Positions 36,280-45,283 of a stretch of 64,000 nt of DNA are shown one piece after another. Origin of the DNA: Virgisporangium ochraceum (GTDB taxonomy: Bacteria; Actinomycetota; Actinomycetes; Mycobacteriales; Micromonosporaceae); the NCBI RefSeq assembly GCF_016863655.1, contig NZ_BOPH01000132.1, forward strand, positions 1 through 64,000, read 5' to 3'. The notes below the pieces were generated by a model. The model was not told where the DNA came from. It did not search any database and was given only the letters and a program-made list of their open reading frames with translations. A program made the translations under genes and the position numbers. Positions within the stretch are counted from its first letter, which is position 1. The number at the start of each line of letters is the position of its first letter.

Positions 36280-36416
36280 CCGTAGTGCACCACCAGGCTG
36301 GCACCGACACCGACACGCGGCGGCCGGCTCCGCCCCGGTTCGCGACAAACGGTGGTCGATCCGGTGCGCTCTGCCACGCGAGCACCACACCGGATAGAGC
36401 GTCGTCCATGCAGGAC

Positions 36417-37437
36417 TCAGCCCCCTCCCCGCGATCTTGGACGTTCAGACACGCCATGGCGGGCAGCGGCGTCCAAGATCGCGGGTGAGGGAGGGGTGGT
36501 CAGGCGGTTCAGGAGGGCGGCCCGGATCGTGGGGCGGGAGCCGAACGTCTGTAGGAAGATCGCCTCGCGGGCCAGCCGCTGGGCGTGGTTGTCCAGGCGC
36601 ACCGAGCGGCTGCCCGTCTGCACCACGAGCGTGGCCGCCGCCCGGAGCACCAGTTCCGAGGCCGCCGCCCGGGCGGTCGCGGTGGCCTCGACGCCGTCGG
36701 CGTCAAGGAGGGCCTGGCGGCAGTGGTCCAGCTCCGCGTCGAGCGGGGTCGGGCCGAGGAGACGGCAGCAGCGGGCGGCCACCCCGATCGACAGGAAGCC
36801 GTTGAGCAGGGATCCGGCGGCCTCCCGGTTGGTCCACTCGGCCAGCGGCACCGTCGTGAGGAGGCGGTCGGCTGGCACGGGGTGACCGGTGAACGTCACC
36901 GTCGCGGTGCGGCTGGCCCGGGTGGTCACCACGTCGACCAGGTTGGCGGAGACCGTCGGGCCGGCCTGGGTGTCGACGAGCAGGTAGTGGACGACGTCGG
37001 CGTCGTCCAGCGCGGCTACCTGGACGACGTCCCACCAGGTCCCAGCCGGTGACCCAGTCGACCGGGCCGTCGAGACGGTACCCGCCGTCGGCCGGCCGGA
37101 CCCGCACCGGCGCCGGCCCGCGCACCGACGACAGCGCGATGCCCGCCTTCGTCACGCCGTCGGCCAGCAGCGGCGCGAGCGGGTGGCCCCGGGCGGCGGC
37201 GATGGCCGCCGGGCCGTGGTGCTGCAACCAGACGAACGTGGTCGCCAGGCAGCCGCCGGCCAGGGTCTCCGCGATGGCGGCGGCGGCCGGGAGCTCGTCG
37301 GGCAGCCGGTACAGGCCGGCCCGGGCGAGCGCGTCGAAGTGGGCGGCGGGCACCCGGTCGGCGCGGTCGACGTCGAGGGCCGCCGGGAACAGCAGGGTGT
37401 CGGCGAGGTCGGCGGCATGGTTAAGGAGGGCGGCCAT
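36417..37437 (-). pseudogene. acyl-CoA dehydrogenase-like gene, frameshifted
   Basis: Two consecutive frames make one protein of about 340 residues. Frame one (37437 to about 37033) reads ADLADTLLFPAALDVDRADRVP, then GGCLATTFVWLQHHGPA, up to DWVTGWDLV. Frame two continues VVQVAALDDADVVHYLLVD, then PVPADRLLTTVPLAEW to the end. Taking one G from a GGG (CCC on the plus strand at 37031-37033) restores TGWDLVDVVQVAALD. It resembles short acyl-CoA dehydrogenase-like proteins. The last 20 or so codons run through a hairpin repeat. A real single-base insertion or a sequencing error are both possible. Confidence 0.75.
36428..36485. repeat. 16-bp-arm palindrome at the end of the acyl-CoA dehydrogenase-like gene
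   Basis: Perfect arms CCCGCGATCTTGGACG (36428-36443) and their complement (36470-36485) surround a 26-nt loop. A further CCCTC/GAGGG pairing with one bulged base lengthens the stem. It shares the GCGATCTTG arm motif with the 77-78 bp palindromes elsewhere in the window and could be a relative or a terminator. Confidence 0.65.
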
Positions 37438-37465
37438 AGGGCGTCACCGTACTAAGTTCGCGGTC

Positions 37466-38584
37466 ATGGCAACCGGCACGGCGTTCAGGATCCCCATGTG
37501 GCGGGCGCTCGCCGTGTTCCGGTTCGCGGCGCTCGCCTACGCCGGCGGGCTGGTGATCTACCGCGCCCACGACTACGAGCACCCGGTCGGCGGCTGGGTG
37601 GTGCTCGCCGGCATGGTGACCTGGACGTTCGCCGCCACGTACCTGTACGCCCGCCGCGGCTCCAACCGGTGGCCGGTGCTGGTCGCCGACCTGCTGGTCG
37701 CGCTGACGTTCGTGCTGGCCAGCCGGTGGATCGTGGGCGGCGCGCAGTTCCGGGAGGGCTTCTCGATCGTCCCGGTGACCTGGCACGGCGGACCGGTACT
37801 GGCCTGGGCCCTGTACGGCGGCCGGCGCCTCGGGCTGATCGCCGCGGTGATTCTCGGCGCCTCCGACATCTATGTGCGGCAGGAGACCGGGCTCAGCACA
37901 GTCACCGGCGCGGTGATCATGATCCTGGCGGCGGCCAGCGTCGGGTACGTGGTGCGGCTGGCCACCGAGGCCGAGGACAAGCTGCAGCGGGCGGTGCGGC
38001 TGGAGGCCGCGGCCCGGGAACGGGCCCGGCTCGCCCGCGACATCCACGACTCCGTGCTGCAGGTGCTCGCGATGGTGCAGCGCCGCGGCGCCGAGCTCGG
38101 CGGCGAGGCCGCCGAGCTGGGTCGGATGGCCGGCGCGCAGGAGGCCGCGCTGCGTGCGCTCATCAGCGAGACCAGGAGCAGGCGGGCCGGCACCGCGGAG
38201 GTCAACCTCGTGGCGCGGCTGGAGGCGCACGCCGGTCCCGACGTCACACTGGCCGCGCCGGCCGGCGCTGTGCCGGTCCCCGAGAACACCGCCGAGGCCG
38301 TGACGGGCGCGGTGGCCGCGGCCCTCGACAACGTCCGCCGGCACGCGGGCGGGGCACCGCACGCGTGGGTCCTGGTGGAGAGCGAGCCCGGCACCGTGAC
38401 CGTGACCGTGCGCGACGACGGCCCGGGCATCCCCGCCGGCCGGCTCGACACCGCCGAGACCGAGGGCCGGCTCGGCGTCAGCCAGTCGATCAAGGGCCGC
38501 ATCACCGAGATCGGCGGCGAGGTGGTGATCTTCTCCGCGCCCGGCCAGGGCACGGAGGTCGAGATGCGCGTGCCAGTACGGTGA
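37466..38584 (+). CDS. MacS-like sensor histidine kinase
   Basis: A 372-residue NarL-type kinase. The N-terminal 165 residues hold about five membrane helices (ALAVFRFAALAYAGGLVIY, WVVLAGMVTWTFAATYLY, LIAAVILGASDIYV and others) with little external sequence. A short coiled linker leads to the HisKA_3 dimerisation region, RLARDIHDSVLQV with phospho-acceptor H194, and a compact ATPase domain (AALDNVRRHAGG, DDGPGIPAGR). It matches the MacS family of actinobacteria in layout. The response regulator gene follows after four bases. Confidence 0.9.
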   Translation: MATGTAFRIPMWRALAVFRFAALAYAGGLVIYRAHDYEHPVGGWVVLAGMVTWTFAATYLYARRGSNRWPVLVADLLVALTFVLASRWIVGGAQFREGFSIVPVTWHGGPVLAWALYGGRRLGLIAAVILGASDIYVRQETGLSTVTGAVIMILAAASVGYVVRLATEAEDKLQRAVRLEAAARERARLARDIHDSVLQVLAMVQRRGAELGGEAAELGRMAGAQEAALRALISETRSRRAGTAEVNLVARLEAHAGPDVTLAAPAGAVPVPENTAEAVTGAVAAALDNVRRHAGGAPHAWVLVESEPGTVTVTVRDDGPGIPAGRLDTAETEGRLGVSQSIKGRITEIGGEVVIFSAPGQGTEVEMRVPVR

Positions 38585-38588
38585 GGGC

Positions 38589-39236
38589 ATGAACGCAGTA
38601 CGGGTGATGGTCGTCGACGACCACCCGATGTGGCGCGACGGGGTGGCCCGCGACCTCGCGGAGGCCGGGTACGACGTGGTCGCCTGCCTCGGCGAGGGTG
38701 CGCAGGCCGTGCGCCTGGCCGCCGCGACCCGTCCCGACGTGGTGGTGCTCGACCTGCAGCTGCCCGACCTGCGCGGCGACGAGGTGATCCGCGGCATCCG
38801 CGGCGCGCACCCCGACGCGCGGATCCTCATGCTCTCGGCGAGCGGCGAGCAGCAGGACGTGCTCGACGCGGTGAAGGCCGGCGCGGCGGGGTACCTGCTG
38901 AAGTCCGCCGGGCAGCAGGACTTCCTCGACGCGGTGAAGCGCACCGCACAGGGCGACGCCGTGTTCACCCCGGGCCTCGCCGGCCTGGTGCTCGGCGAGT
39001 ACCGGCGGCTGGCCACCACCCCCGCCGACCCCGACGCCCCGGAGCTGACCCCGCGCGAGACCGAGGTGCTCCGGCTCGTGGCGAAGGGCATGTCGTACAA
39101 GCAGATCGCCGAGCGGCTGGTGCTGTCGCACCGCACGGTGCAGAACCACGTCCAGAACACGCTCGGCAAGCTGCAGCTCCACAACCGCGTCGAGCTGGCG
39201 AGGTTCGCCATCGAGAGAGGCCTCGACGCCGACTGA
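38589..39236 (+). CDS. NarL/LuxR family response regulator
   Basis: A 215-residue partner of the preceding kinase. Receiver domain: acidic pocket DDHPMW, phosphorylation site D55 in VVVLDLQLPD, and the conserved lysine in YLLKSAG. The C-terminal LuxR helix-turn-helix is LTPRETEVLRLVAKGMSYKQIAERLVLSHRTVQNHV. It corresponds to MacR in MacRS-type systems. Targets are not evident here, though the sigma factor gene just downstream on the same strand is a candidate. Confidence 0.92.
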   Translation: MNAVRVMVVDDHPMWRDGVARDLAEAGYDVVACLGEGAQAVRLAAATRPDVVVLDLQLPDLRGDEVIRGIRGAHPDARILMLSASGEQQDVLDAVKAGAAGYLLKSAGQQDFLDAVKRTAQGDAVFTPGLAGLVLGEYRRLATTPADPDAPELTPRETEVLRLVAKGMSYKQIAERLVLSHRTVQNHVQNTLGKLQLHNRVELARFAIERGLDAD

Positions 39237-39285
39237 CATGCAAGGTGGTCGGGCTCCCACCGCTTCTATCGCGATGGAGGTGGAT

Positions 39286-39786
39286 GTGGACCGCACGACC
39301 GAGGTCGAGTTCACGGCGTTCGTCGCCGGCCGGACGCACGCCCTGTTCCGCACGGCGTACGCGCTCACCGGCAACCAGCACGCCGCCGAGGACCTGCTGC
39401 AGACGGCCCTCGCCAAGCTCGCCCTGGCCTGGACCCGCGTCTCGTCCGACCCGGAGGCGTACGCCCGGCGGATCATCTACCGGGAGCACGTGTCGATCTG
39501 GCGACGCATGTGGAAGCGCAATGAGGTGTCCACCGCCGACCCGCCCGACCCGCGGGGGCACGACCACACGGGCGCCGCGCTCGACCGGGTGCTGCTGCGC
39601 ACCGTGCTGCTCACGCTGCCACCCCGCCAACGCGCGGTGATCATTCTGCGGTTCCTCGAGGACCGCAGCGAACAGGAGGTCGCCGACATCCTCGGCTGCA
39701 GCACAGGCACCGTCGGCAGCCAGGCGTCCCGCGCGCTCGCGAAGCTGCGCGCCGCGCTCGGCAACACCGAGGGGGTGGCCCGATGA
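39286..39786 (+). CDS. SigE-family ECF RNA polymerase sigma factor
   Basis: A 166-residue extracytoplasmic-function sigma factor. Region 2: EFTAFVAGRTHALFRTAYALTGNQHAAEDLLQTALAKLALAW. Region 4: LTLPPRQRAVIILRFLEDRSEQEVADILGCSTGTVGSQASRALAKLR. The form is the actinobacterial SigE family, which usually lacks a classical zinc anti-sigma factor. I prefer the GTG at 39286 (GGAGG five bases before it, and it gives VDRTTEVEFTAF); an ATG at 39238, directly after the response regulator stop, would add 16 residues. The next gene overlaps by four bases. Confidence 0.9.
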   Translation: MDRTTEVEFTAFVAGRTHALFRTAYALTGNQHAAEDLLQTALAKLALAWTRVSSDPEAYARRIIYREHVSIWRRMWKRNEVSTADPPDPRGHDHTGAALDRVLLRTVLLTLPPRQRAVIILRFLEDRSEQEVADILGCSTGTVGSQASRALAKLRAALGNTEGVAR

Positions 39787-40775
39787 CCACGGACTTCGAG
39801 CGGCTGCTCCGGGAATCCGTGCACGACCTCGCGTCGGAGGGCCGGCCCGTCGACCTCGGCGGGCCGGCGCTGCGGCGCGCCGACCGGATCCGCACCGTCC
39901 GCGCGGTCTCCGCGGTATCGGCCGTGGTCGTCGCGGTCATGCTCGTCGCGGGTGTCGCGGCCGCCGTCAGGATCGGCCGGGCGGACCGGGACGTGCCGCC
40001 CGCCGACCCCGTGCCGTCCACGGTGCCGTCGACCGCGCCCTCGGCGACCCTCAGCGCCGAGCCGACCGAATCGGGGGACCCGGAGGAGTCCGAGGAGCCG
40101 CGCACCCCGCCGATCCTGGTGGCCGGCGGATGGATGATCCGGGCGGCGCCGAACGCCAACGACACGATGATCGTCTACGACGACGCCGCCGGCCGGTACC
40201 GCAGGGCGGGCACCTCCGCCACCGCGCTGCCCTCGCCGGACGGCCGCTACCTGGCGGTCGTGGGCCAGACCGCGATCATCGTCACCACCGTCGCCGACAA
40301 GCGGGTCGTGTACGAGCGCAACGCCATCGTCACCGGGGTCCGACCGGTGTGGTCGCCGGACAGCACGCGGCTCGCGTTCGCCACGTTCTCGCCCGAGGGC
40401 GTGAAGGTGCGGGTCGCCGAGGTCGCCGTCGCCACCGAGACGGCCAGCGACACGGTGAACTGCCCCGACGGCTGCATGCTCAAGTGGCTCGAGGACGGCG
40501 GGCACATCCGCGTCTACACCGGGTCACAGCGCGCCGAGGTGACGATCCGCGGCGGAGCCGTCGGCCGACCGTCGGCGACGCGGGACGACCCGTGCGGGTC
40601 GACCGTGCGCGCCTTCCGGATCGACGCCTCCTCCTGGATCTGCGTGACCGGCACCGGCTTCGCCATCACGACCGGTTCCGGCGCGGTGACCGGGCGGATC
40701 CCGTTCCCGACGGAGATCGCCGGGATCCCGGTGGCCGGCGACTGCGTCAACTTCGTGCTGTCCCGCGGGACCTGA
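39783..40775 (+). CDS. membrane protein with beta-propeller-like external domain, sigma factor partner
   Basis: A 330-residue protein: short cytoplasmic N-terminus (about 40 residues), one membrane helix (about 42-62, AVSAVSAVVVAVMLVAGVAAAV), a Ser/Pro/Glu-rich linker, then a domain with TolB-like repeats (LPSPDGRYLAVVG, RPVWSPDSTRLAFATFSPEG) and two cysteine pairs. Genes of this kind directly follow SigE-family sigma genes in actinomycetes. The overlap (ATGA) suggests fixed stoichiometry, so an anti-sigma or sensor role is likely but unproven. Confidence 0.8.
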   Translation: MTTDFERLLRESVHDLASEGRPVDLGGPALRRADRIRTVRAVSAVSAVVVAVMLVAGVAAAVRIGRADRDVPPADPVPSTVPSTAPSATLSAEPTESGDPEESEEPRTPPILVAGGWMIRAAPNANDTMIVYDDAAGRYRRAGTSATALPSPDGRYLAVVGQTAIIVTTVADKRVVYERNAIVTGVRPVWSPDSTRLAFATFSPEGVKVRVAEVAVATETASDTVNCPDGCMLKWLEDGGHIRVYTGSQRAEVTIRGGAVGRPSATRDDPCGSTVRAFRIDASSWICVTGTGFAITTGSGAVTGRIPFPTEIAGIPVAGDCVNFVLSRGT

Positions 40776-40776
40776 G

Positions 40777-40791
40777 CCGGTCCGGGACCGG
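40777..40791 (+). terminator. short palindrome after the sigma factor partner gene
   Basis: CCGGTCC and GGACCGG flank a single base, two bases beyond the stop codon. It may act as a weak terminator or cruciform; a usable hairpin would have to open several central base pairs. Confidence 0.35.
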
Positions 40792-40866
40792 ACAGATCGA
40801 CATCGGTGTTGTGCCGGCTGCGTAGGGTGAGGGCCTTCGTTTCGCTGCGGAACGGGAGGGGCCCCG

Positions 40867-42021
40867 ATGCGTGCGGTGCGGATGACTGCCGCCCGCAGGC
40901 CCGTCGTGCTCGGCGCCGCGGCCGCCGCGGTCTTCGTGGTGCTGGCGTTGGTGGCGTTCTGCACCAACCGGGGCAGCGACCCCACGAGCGGAGGCGGGAT
41001 CGGTACGGCCGCACCGACCCCGACCGGCGGGCAGGGCGCGTTCCAGGTCGCGCTGGCGAACGACCGGCTCTACCTGCTCGATGGCACCATGTCGGTCACC
41101 GCGCTGCGGCGGGTCAGGGTCTCCGACCCGTTCCCGGTGCGGCTGGAGGTGTGCGGCCCGGCGGCGTCGTGCGCGGCATCGCCGGAACCGGCGCCGTCGG
41201 CGGTGGGTACGCCCGGTGACACCCAGCAGGGCCGGGTGAAGGTCGGCTCGCACATCGGCGCCGAGCTGACCTCGAACGCCCCCGACGCGGTCGGCATCGA
41301 CCCGGTCGGGGTGCGGACACAGCCGGTGATCGACCCGGCCGACCGCGCCTCCTGGGAGTGGCACGTCACCCCGACGGCGACCGGCGAGTTCTCCCTCACG
41401 CTGGGCGTGACGACGCTGCGTCCCGACGCCGCGACCGCCCTGCTGCCCACCACCTACCTCCGGATCCCGCTGGTCGTCGAGCAGACGATCGGCAACCGGA
41501 TCCGGTCGGTGGGCCGCACCGCGAAGGACACCGTCGACTGGGTCCTGCAGGTGCTCGCCGCGATGGCCGGTCTCGGCGCCACCACCTGGCTGGTCACGGC
41601 GTGGCGACGCCGCCGCGGCACGGTGCCGGCGCACAGCGCGGACCGGCGGACCGAGACGGCCAGCACCGACCCGGAGGTCCGCAGGGCGGCCGTCACCGCG
41701 CTGGCGGCGGAGCTTCCCGACGACGCGACCGTCGGCGAACTGCTCGCGGACCGTGCACACCACGACCCCGCGCCCGCCGTCCGGGAGGCGGCGGTGCGGT
41801 CGCTGGCCGACCGTAGGCCCGTGGGTGAGCGGACAGTCACCGTCCTGAAGCGGTGCGCGGTCGAGGACCCCGACCCGGACGTGCGGAGGGCCGCGATCAG
41901 GGCGGTCGTCGCCGTCGACCCGTCCGTGGACGCCTGGCTGGCCAGCCGGGCCGCCGACGACCCCGACGAGGACGTGCGGGTGGCCGCGGGACGGGAACTG
42001 CGGCAACGGGCCACACCGTGA
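40867..42021 (+). CDS. membrane protein with C-terminal HEAT repeats
   Basis: A 384-residue protein I cannot assign to a named family. There is a helix near the N-terminus (about 12-32), an external domain of roughly 190 residues rich in beta-forming sequence (VRVSDPFPVRLEVCG, ASWEWHVTPTATGEFSLTLGVTTL), a second helix at about 228-245, and a cytoplasmic array of about four HEAT-type repeats (STDPEVRRAAVTALAAEL, DPAPAVREAAVRSLAD, DPDPDVRRAAIRAVV, DPDEDVRVAAGRELRQRA). A clean GGGAGGGG ribosome site supports the ATG. It precedes two phospholipase D genes on the same strand. Confidence 0.82.
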   Translation: MRAVRMTAARRPVVLGAAAAAVFVVLALVAFCTNRGSDPTSGGGIGTAAPTPTGGQGAFQVALANDRLYLLDGTMSVTALRRVRVSDPFPVRLEVCGPAASCAASPEPAPSAVGTPGDTQQGRVKVGSHIGAELTSNAPDAVGIDPVGVRTQPVIDPADRASWEWHVTPTATGEFSLTLGVTTLRPDAATALLPTTYLRIPLVVEQTIGNRIRSVGRTAKDTVDWVLQVLAAMAGLGATTWLVTAWRRRRGTVPAHSADRRTETASTDPEVRRAAVTALAAELPDDATVGELLADRAHHDPAPAVREAAVRSLADRRPVGERTVTVLKRCAVEDPDPDVRRAAIRAVVAVDPSVDAWLASRAADDPDEDVRVAAGRELRQRATP

Positions 42022-42117
42022 CTCTCCGCACCTCCTGCGGGATAGCGGAGAACCGCTCCGGCGCGCGATGATCCGGGGATTGTTTCGCCGGGGCGCACAG
42101 ACGGGAAACCCACATCG

Positions 42118-43695
42118 GTGCAGATCGAGGACTGGTTTCTGACGCCGCAGCAGCGGGGCAACCGTCGTACCTCGCTGCCGCCGTGGTGCGAGGGCAGCCT
42201 GGCCACCCCGATCGTCGACGGTGCCGACTACTTCAGCCGGCTGGTCGACGAGATCGAGGCCCTCGGGCCGGGTGACCACCTGTTCTTCACCGACTGGCGG
42301 GGCGACCCCGACCAGCTGATGCGCGACGACGGTCCCACGATGGTGGAGCTGTTCCGGGCGGCGGCCAAGCGCGGGGTGGTGGTGCGCGGCATGCTCTGGC
42401 GCTCGCACCTCGACATCGGCCAGTTCAGCCAGGAGGAGAACCGCGAGGTCAGCGAGAAGCTGGAGGAGGTCGGCGGCGAGGTGCTGCTCGACCAGCGGGT
42501 GCGGCGGGGCGGGTCGCACCACCAGAAGCTGGTCGTCCTGCGTCACCCCGACAACCCGCAGCGTGACGTCGCGTTCGCCGGCGGCATCGACCTGTGCTAC
42601 AGCCGGCGCGACACGTCGGAGCACCTGGGCGACCGGCAGGCCGTGCCGATGTCGGAGAAGTACGGCGAGCATCCGCCGTGGCACGACGTGCAGGTCGAGA
42701 TCAGGGGACCCGCGGTCGGCTCGCTCGACACGTCGTTCCGCGAGCGCTGGAACGACCCGACGAACCCGGCGAGCCGCCGCCCGGTCGCCTGGCTGGTCGA
42801 CAAGGTGCGCAAGGCGAACCTGAACCCCGGTCCGCTGCCGCCGCAGCCACCCGACCCCGAACCGGTCGGCCCGCACGCGGTGCAGGTGCTGCGCACCTAC
42901 CCGGCGACCCGGCCACACTACCCGTTCGCCCCCGACGGTGAGCGGTCGATCGCGCGTGGGTACTCCAAGGCCATCAAGCGCGCCCGCCGGCTCATCTACC
43001 TGGAGGACCAGTACATGTGGTCCACCGACGTCGCCCGGTTGTTCGCCCGGGCCCTCAAGCGGAACCCCGACCTGCACCTGGTCGTGGTGGTGCCGCGACA
43101 CCCCGACGTCGACGGGGCCCTGGCGATGGCACCGAACCAGATCGGACGCGCGCAGGCGCTGGAGGTCTGCAAGCGGGCCGGCGGCGAGCGGGTGCACGTC
43201 TTCGACATCGAGAACCACGAGGGAACACCGGTCTACGTGCACGCCAAGGTCTGCGTCGTCGACGACGTGTGGGCCAGCATCGGCAGCGACAACCTCAACC
43301 GCCGGTCGTGGACCCACGACAGCGAGCTGGCGTGCGCGGTGCTCGACGGGACCCGCGACGAGCGGGCACCGGCCGACCCGGCCGGCACCGGCGACGGCGC
43401 CCGCGTGTACGCCCGCAACCTGCGGCTGCGCCTGATGAGCGAGCACCTCGACAGCACCGACGACGACGCGCTCGTCGACCCGGCGCGGGCCATCGAGGCG
43501 TTCGAGGCGTCCGCGAACGCGCTCGACGGCTGGTACGCCGGTGGGCAGGTCGGCGAGCGCCCGCCCGGCCGGCTGCGTCGCCACCACCCGGAGAAGCTCG
43601 GTCCGATCGCACGGTTGTGGGCGACCCCGGTCTACAAGATCGTGTACGACCCCGACGGCCGGCCGATGCGCAAGCGGATGCGGCGGGCCTGGTAG
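42118..43695 (+). CDS. eukaryote-type phospholipase D family protein, copy 1
   Basis: A 525-residue PLD-superfamily hydrolase or transphosphatidylase. The first HKD motif has the eukaryotic form, GGSHHQKLVV near residue 135 followed at a distance by VAFAGGIDLCYSRRD; the second is YVHAKVCVVDD near 375 with IGSDNLNRRSWTHDSE. No signal peptide is visible, so it probably acts in the cytoplasm or on the inner membrane face. It starts at a GTG, about 96 bp after the HEAT-repeat gene, and is followed three bases later by a close paralogue. Confidence 0.88.
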   Translation: MQIEDWFLTPQQRGNRRTSLPPWCEGSLATPIVDGADYFSRLVDEIEALGPGDHLFFTDWRGDPDQLMRDDGPTMVELFRAAAKRGVVVRGMLWRSHLDIGQFSQEENREVSEKLEEVGGEVLLDQRVRRGGSHHQKLVVLRHPDNPQRDVAFAGGIDLCYSRRDTSEHLGDRQAVPMSEKYGEHPPWHDVQVEIRGPAVGSLDTSFRERWNDPTNPASRRPVAWLVDKVRKANLNPGPLPPQPPDPEPVGPHAVQVLRTYPATRPHYPFAPDGERSIARGYSKAIKRARRLIYLEDQYMWSTDVARLFARALKRNPDLHLVVVVPRHPDVDGALAMAPNQIGRAQALEVCKRAGGERVHVFDIENHEGTPVYVHAKVCVVDDVWASIGSDNLNRRSWTHDSELACAVLDGTRDERAPADPAGTGDGARVYARNLRLRLMSEHLDSTDDDALVDPARAIEAFEASANALDGWYAGGQVGERPPGRLRRHHPEKLGPIARLWATPVYKIVYDPDGRPMRKRMRRAW

Positions 43696-43698
43696 AGC

Positions 43699-45282
43699 AT
43701 GGTGAACGTCGAGGACTGGCTGCTGTCGGCGGAGGAGCGGGGGAACCCGGCCACGGCGATCCCCGCCCACGTGGCCGGCAACCACGTCGAGCCGCTGGTG
43801 CACGGCGCGACCTACTTCGACCGCCTCGTCACGGAGGTCGAGGCCCTCGAAGCCGGTGACCACCTCTTCTTCACCGACTGGCGCGGCGACCCCGACCAGC
43901 GCCTGCGCCCCGACGGCCCCACCGTCGCCGAGCTGTTCGCGGCGGCCGCGCGGCGCGGGGTGTGCGTGAAGGGCCTCATGTGGCGCTCCCACCTCGACAA
44001 GATGCAGTTCAGCGAGGAGGAGAACAGACATCTGGGTGACGACGTGCGCGCGGCCGGCGGTGAGGTGCTGCTCGACCAGCGGGTACGCCGGGGCGGCTCG
44101 CATCACCAGAAGATCGTCGTGCTGCGTCACCCGAAACACCCCGACCGCGACGTCGCGTTCGCCGGCGGCATCGACCTGTGCCACAGCCGGCGCGACGACG
44201 CCGATCACGGCGGCGACCCGCAGGCGGTGAACATGTCACCGAAGTACGGCGACCACCCGCCCTGGCACGACGTGCAGCTGGAGCTGCGCGGACCCGTGGT
44301 CGGCGTGCTCGACACGTCGTTCCGCGAGCGCTGGACCGACCCGACCCGGCTCGACCTGCGCAGCCCCGTGGCCCTGGCACAGGACAAGCTGACCGGCGCC
44401 GACCTCGTCGCCGACCCGCTCCCGCCGCAGCCACCGGCCCCGGAGCCGTGCGGACCGCACACGGTGCAGGTGCTGCGCACCTACCCGTCGCTGCGCACGG
44501 CGTACCCGAACTTCGCCCCCGACGGCGAGTTCTCGATCGCGCGCGGCTACTCCAAGGCGATCAAGCGGGCCCGCCGGCTGATCTACCTGGAGGACCAGTA
44601 CATGTGGTCGTCCGAGGTGGCCGAGCTGTTCGCGCAGGCGCTGCGCGACAACCCCGCGCTGCACCTGGTGGTCGTCGTCCCCCGGTACCCCGACGTCGAC
44701 GGCGCGTTCGCGCTGCCGCCGAACCAGGTCGGCCGCGCGCAGGCCATCGAGGTCTGCCGGAAGGCCGGCGGCGACCGGGTGCACGTCTTCGACGTGGAGA
44801 ACCACGACGGCGGCGCCGTCTACGTGCACGCCAAGGTCTGCGTGGTCGACGACGTGTGGGCGAGCGTCGGCAGCGACAACTTCAACCGCCGCTCCTGGAC
44901 CCACGACAGCGAGCTGTCCTGCGCCGTGCTCGACGGGACCCGCGACGAGCGCGCACCGGTCGACCCGGCCGGCACCGGCGACGGCGCCCGCGTGTACGCG
45001 CGGAACCTGCGGCTGACGCTCATGGCCGAACACCTCGACCTGGCCGACGACGCGGCCCTGGTCGACCCCGACGAGGCCGTCCGCACCATCGACGCGGTGG
45101 CGGCGCGGCTCGACGAGTGGCACGCCGGTGGCCGCGTGGGTGAGCGCCCGCCGGGCCGGCTGCGCCCCCACAAGCCGGAGCGGTTGGGTTTCCTGACCCG
45201 GGCCTGGGCCATTCCGGCGTACCGGCTGGTCTACGACCCCGACGGCAGGCCGTGGCGGCAGCGCCGCCACCAGCGCTGGTGA
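43699..45282 (+). CDS. eukaryote-type phospholipase D family protein, copy 2
   Basis: A 527-residue paralogue of the preceding gene with the same layout, conserved almost motif for motif: GGSHHQKIVV, VAFAGGIDLCHSRRD, YVHAKVCVVDD and VGSDNFNRRSWTHDSE, and the same C-terminal VGERPPGRLR and YDPDGRP. Tandem duplication is the simplest origin; both copies keep their catalytic residues. Substrate could be phosphatidylinositol-type lipids or cardiolipin precursors, which is inference. Its stop codon lies one base from the stop of the converging TetR gene. Confidence 0.88.
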   Translation: MVNVEDWLLSAEERGNPATAIPAHVAGNHVEPLVHGATYFDRLVTEVEALEAGDHLFFTDWRGDPDQRLRPDGPTVAELFAAAARRGVCVKGLMWRSHLDKMQFSEEENRHLGDDVRAAGGEVLLDQRVRRGGSHHQKIVVLRHPKHPDRDVAFAGGIDLCHSRRDDADHGGDPQAVNMSPKYGDHPPWHDVQLELRGPVVGVLDTSFRERWTDPTRLDLRSPVALAQDKLTGADLVADPLPPQPPAPEPCGPHTVQVLRTYPSLRTAYPNFAPDGEFSIARGYSKAIKRARRLIYLEDQYMWSSEVAELFAQALRDNPALHLVVVVPRYPDVDGAFALPPNQVGRAQAIEVCRKAGGDRVHVFDVENHDGGAVYVHAKVCVVDDVWASVGSDNFNRRSWTHDSELSCAVLDGTRDERAPVDPAGTGDGARVYARNLRLTLMAEHLDLADDAALVDPDEAVRTIDAVAARLDEWHAGGRVGERPPGRLRPHKPERLGFLTRAWAIPAYRLVYDPDGRPWRQRRHQRW

Positions 45283-45283
45283 G

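Noticed and set aside
40867..42021. HEAT-repeat protein as a NACHT/effector defence protein
   Set aside because: No NTPase, TIR or nuclease domain is present; only the repeat array is shared with such systems.
40747..44208. 1153-codon open frame on the minus strand
   Set aside because: Runs opposite the HEAT-repeat and phospholipase D genes, whose motifs are unmistakable; its own translation has no recognisable domain.
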